Shown one piece after another: positions 61,275 through 64,000 of a DNA stretch of 64,000 nucleotides (position 1 is its first letter; each line of letters starts with the position of its first letter). The notes beneath the pieces were generated by a model that ran no database searches, was not told the origin of the DNA, and saw only the letters and a list, made by a program, of their open reading frames with translations. The DNA comes from Cyanobacteria bacterium SZAS-4 (lineage in GTDB: Bacteria; Cyanobacteriota; Vampirovibrionia; Obscuribacterales; Obscuribacteraceae). The stretch is from assembly GCA_018266255.1 (NCBI GenBank), contig JAFEAT010000014.1, positions 186,001 through 250,000 on the forward strand, in the 5' to 3' direction. Position numbers and translations under genes: made by a program.

Positions 61275-62474
61275 TTGGACGCAGAATCCGAAATAATTCA
61301 ACAATATGAAGTTCGCAACAAATCCCGGCTCAGGGTGTTGCGCATTTCGCATAGCGCAACAGTCGACGCCTATCGAGAGCGCGACCGACAGCTCGCCTCT
61401 CGTGAAGACATTGAGCTTGAACTGATTGCTCCGAAATATTGGGACCATCTGGGTGGTAAAAACGAAGCGATTAACGAATCGTTTCCCGTGCATCGCGCAG
61501 CTACCTACAAAACCGGCTCAGTGCCTTTATTTGCCTTTGATCCGCAGGTGATCGAAGATGCACTTGTTAAATTCAAGCCAGACGTCGTGGATGTTCACGA
61601 AGAACCATATTCGGTATCAGGCTTCGAATCGATCTGGCTGGCTCGGCGACACGCACCTGCTGCCGCTTGTGTTTTTTACTCCGCCCAAAATATTCTCAAG
61701 CGCTATCCTCCTCCATTTTGTTGGACAGAGCAGTATGTTTTCAAAAGCAGTTCTGGTGCGTATCCGTGCAGCGACGGAGTGAAGACTGTTCTTCAGACAA
61801 AGGGATTCAACTTTAACAGCGATGTAATACCTCTGGGTGTCGATTTGTCTCTCTATTCTCCGTACGGTCCTGCCAAACGGGCTGAATATGGGTTAAGTAG
61901 TGGCGACTACGTTATCGGGTACTTTGGTCGGATAGAATCCTACAAAGGTGTGCAGCACCTGATTGAGGCATTGGCACGATCCCCGGAGACTGGCAGCTGG
62001 CGCTTGCTTTTAGTAGGAAGTGGTTCTTACGAAGAAGAGTTGAAACGTCTAGCCACCAAACTAGGTGTCAGTGAACAACTTGTTTGGACTGGTCCGGTCG
62101 ATGGCGGCGAAGTGCCCGCTTTTATGCGCAGTTGCGATGTCATTGCCGTTCCGAGTTTGACTACGAAAACTTGGAGAGAGCAATTTGGTCGTATCGTGGT
62201 TGAGTCAATGGCTTGTGGGGTTCCAGTTGTGTCATTTGATTCGGGTAGTCTTCCAGAAGTCGTAGGCGATACAGGTCTACTGGCAAAAGAAGGAAACACA
62301 GGAGAACTTCACGATGCGCTCCAACGTCTGGCAAAAGACTTAACACTGCGCAAATCGCTCGGTGACAAAGGTTTGCTTCGCGCTCAACGTGAATATACCT
62401 GGGGCAGAGTTGCGGAGCAAATGCGCCTCATGTATGAAAGGGCAGTAGATTCGCATTCGAAGAAGCGGCGCTGA
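61275..62474 (+). CDS. GT4 glycosyltransferase
   Basis: A 399-residue GT-B enzyme, divergent from the preceding gene. RVLRISHSATVDAYRERDRQL is the N-terminal strand, VIGYFGRIESYKGVQHLIEAL the donor-domain start and EQFGRIVVESMACGVPVVSFDSGSLPEVV the EX7E region. TTG 61275 start, weak ribosome-binding site. The two GT4 genes share a 134-base divergent promoter region. Confidence 0.92.
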   Translation: MDAESEIIQQYEVRNKSRLRVLRISHSATVDAYRERDRQLASREDIELELIAPKYWDHLGGKNEAINESFPVHRAATYKTGSVPLFAFDPQVIEDALVKFKPDVVDVHEEPYSVSGFESIWLARRHAPAAACVFYSAQNILKRYPPPFCWTEQYVFKSSSGAYPCSDGVKTVLQTKGFNFNSDVIPLGVDLSLYSPYGPAKRAEYGLSSGDYVIGYFGRIESYKGVQHLIEALARSPETGSWRLLLVGSGSYEEELKRLATKLGVSEQLVWTGPVDGGEVPAFMRSCDVIAVPSLTTKTWREQFGRIVVESMACGVPVVSFDSGSLPEVVGDTGLLAKEGNTGELHDALQRLAKDLTLRKSLGDKGLLRAQREYTWGRVAEQMRLMYERAVDSHSKKRR

Positions 62475-62504
62475 CGAAGGCTAACTTGTCCAACAAAATG
62501 TCGG

Positions 62505-63629
62505 CTAAAGGAAGCTGGCGAACGGATTTTCGCCAGTTCTAATGCAATTGGCAATGAACAGCAAAGCTCCTACGATTACCAGTGTTGGACTAATGAAAGC
62601 GACTGCTATGCCGATATAGTCTTTTCTCAAATACACACGACCCCAATGGATGATCTGTTTTTCGATCAGTTCCCAGAACGTTGCGGCGATGGCGATTGAC
62701 AAAATAGTTGTTAGTGCAAATAGACACCATTGATTATCTTGCAAGCCAAATTTCGTCAAAATGTGAAGCGAAACCAACCCCAGTGGAAGGTGTACGAGAT
62801 AGAGTCCATAACTTATTTTTCCAACATAGGCTATTGGTTTGAGTGCAGACCAATTCTTAGCTCTCGATGTTGCAAGCCAAATTAAAGTGACAAAGGAAAC
62901 AACTGCGACTGGACCGTATGGAGAGAGTCGAAACTGCATCGATACAGCCAGCAACGCTGCCGAAAAAAGCACAAGCGAAGCGGTTGGTATCTTTGGTTTG
63001 AGCGGACTCAAAGTTGAAATAAATAGTGCCAGATATGAGCCACTAATTATCGCCAGGAAAGCAATGTTGCGATTTTGCGAAAAAGACATGAACGCTGCAA
63101 GACACGCCAGAATAGTCATTCTAATTGCGCAACTTCTGAAGCAAATGAAGATGACTGGCATCACACAATAGAACTGTTCTTCGATTGAAATGCTCCAGAG
63201 ATGCGCGAGAAAATGATTGCTCGTGAAATTGTGAGTGAGAGTAGCCCAGTAAGGAAATTCCAAAAGTATCTGTCGTCTTTGTTCTTCATGATTTCGCAGA
63301 ATAAGTCCGAACTTGACTAAAGCGATACAAACACCGAGAACCATAAAATACATCGGCAGAATTCGAACTGCTCTTCGTTGCAGAAAGCTGATTACATCGA
63401 AGTTGAATGAGCTGCGCTCTTCGGCAATTATGAGCGACGTAATTAGGAAACCGCTTAAAACGCAGAATAGCGACACTCCATACGAGCCGATATCCCACGG
63501 TATCGTGCCGCCGAATGTGTGAGCCAACACTACACACATACACGCTATCGCGCGCACGCAATCGAGTGTGAGCATCCTCGGGGCATGCTGACCTTGTTTT
63601 TTCGGCGCTAATACAGACGTTGTGGTCAT
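62505..63629 (-). CDS. Acyltransferase 3 family membrane protein (OafA-like)
   Basis: A 374-residue protein with about ten membrane helices. LTLDCVRAIACMCVVLAHTFGG, YGVSLFCVLSGFLITSLI, RRAVRILPMYFMVL and AHLWSISIEEQFYCVMP are family motifs. It O-acylates sugars of surface polymers. Convergent to the GT4 gene (30 bases between). Confidence 0.92.
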   Translation of the reverse strand: MTTTSVLAPKKQGQHAPRMLTLDCVRAIACMCVVLAHTFGGTIPWDIGSYGVSLFCVLSGFLITSLIIAEERSSFNFDVISFLQRRAVRILPMYFMVLGVCIALVKFGLILRNHEEQRRQILLEFPYWATLTHNFTSNHFLAHLWSISIEEQFYCVMPVIFICFRSCAIRMTILACLAAFMSFSQNRNIAFLAIISGSYLALFISTLSPLKPKIPTASLVLFSAALLAVSMQFRLSPYGPVAVVSFVTLIWLATSRAKNWSALKPIAYVGKISYGLYLVHLPLGLVSLHILTKFGLQDNQWCLFALTTILSIAIAATFWELIEKQIIHWGRVYLRKDYIGIAVAFISPTLVIVGALLFIANCIRTGENPFASFL

Positions 63630-63836
63630 AGTAACTGTTGAGTAAACGCTCAGTTTCTGCGCGTTTGCGGAGAAGCAGTCTACAAAATAGAATTCGAAAC
63701 TTTATTAACCACAGCCGTTTAGACCTGCTGTTTTTGAGAGAAGTGAATTATTTCTACTGCAATACGTGTATCAGCGGGGAAGTACACAAGTGGTTCTGCG
63801 ATATACTTGACGCTTACATTTCAAGCTGGCAGGTTA

Positions 63837-64000
63837 TGGCTATCAAACAGAAGAGTTGTACTTTCGCAGTCAGTTGCTTGATCCTCATGGGAATGGCGTT
63901 CTTCTGCCGCCCAGCTCAGGCGCAAGATGCGTTGTGGCGTACGTATTTCAATTCGGCTGAGAAAGCCTATCAACACGGCGAATACACCGAATGTGAGACG
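63837..64000 (+). CDS. Secreted TPR-like protein, N-terminal fragment (cut by window end)
   Basis: ATG 63837 is preceded by AGG. The visible 54 residues have a signal peptide (CTFAVSCLILMGMAFFC, cleavage after AQA near 32) and then TYFNSAEKAYQHGEYTECET, which looks like the first helix pair of a TPR repeat. The rest lies outside the window. Confidence 0.65.

Overview
The window is a continuous, gene-dense bacterial chromosome segment with no rRNA, phage, transposase or CRISPR array. The start-codon mix (many TTG/GTG), the moderate base composition and the protein content (Ser/Thr kinase with leucine-rich repeats, TPR proteins, DUF547, fused membrane/spermidine-synthase proteins, many surface-glycan genes) fit a non-photosynthetic relative of cyanobacteria such as Obscuribacterales (Vampirovibrionia/Melainabacteria). 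That placement is inferred from protein flavour, not from a marker-gene tree.

1-4.4 kb is housekeeping: the 3' end of secA, tsaB, rimI, a BioY-type transporter and a membrane-anchored metallophosphoesterase. 4.4-8.2 kb holds small accessory genes on the minus strand: an XRE regulator, a small secreted basic protein, a zincin with an HEAEH motif, and a matrixin-like protease with a membrane partner. 8.2-17.2 kb is sensory and regulatory: a TPR membrane protein, a ferredoxin/metallo-beta-lactamase fusion, a Ser/Thr kinase with LRR ectodomain, an SDR, an OmpR-type regulator facing a LOV-domain (blue-light) histidine kinase, and a TIGR01777 epimerase. A GTGAACG tandem repeat with 11-bp period lies upstream of both the regulator and the epimerase. 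A promoter-to-terminator transcription unit without an ORF at 17.3-17.5 kb is a candidate small RNA.

17.8-31 kb carries a TolC-type channel, a GtrB-like glycosyltransferase coupled to glmU, two secreted proteins (each with a promoter and terminator), coaX, a lipoprotein amidase, DUF547, YciI, tRNA-Ala(GGC), a radical SAM enzyme, an isochorismatase-fold hydrolase and an acyltransferase.

32-63.6 kb is a large surface-glycan region: GT2, GT4 and GT-C glycosyltransferases, SAM methyltransferases (one DesVI/TylM1-like), an SGNH protein, an FkbM methyltransferase, a DUF4915/TIGR03032 propeller, two tandem MFS-spermidine synthase fusions and an acyltransferase.

Embedded at 49-58.7 kb is the most unusual locus: four divergent HPr-kinase-like paralogues, a NTP_transf_5 nucleotidyltransferase, a TlpA-type thioredoxin, a microviridin-type (MdnC/MvdD-like) ATP-grasp ligase preceded by a 76-residue peptide with a PFFLRSW motif like the microviridin leader PFFARFL, a Tat-like small Cys-containing exported protein, a degenerate alkaline-phosphatase-superfamily protein and a PqqD-like protein. 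I read this as a graspetide-type RiPP system combined with a kinase/nucleotidyltransferase set otherwise known from lasso-peptide loci, without the lasso cyclase or protease. One of the four kinases appears to start at a non-canonical ATT/ATC codon.
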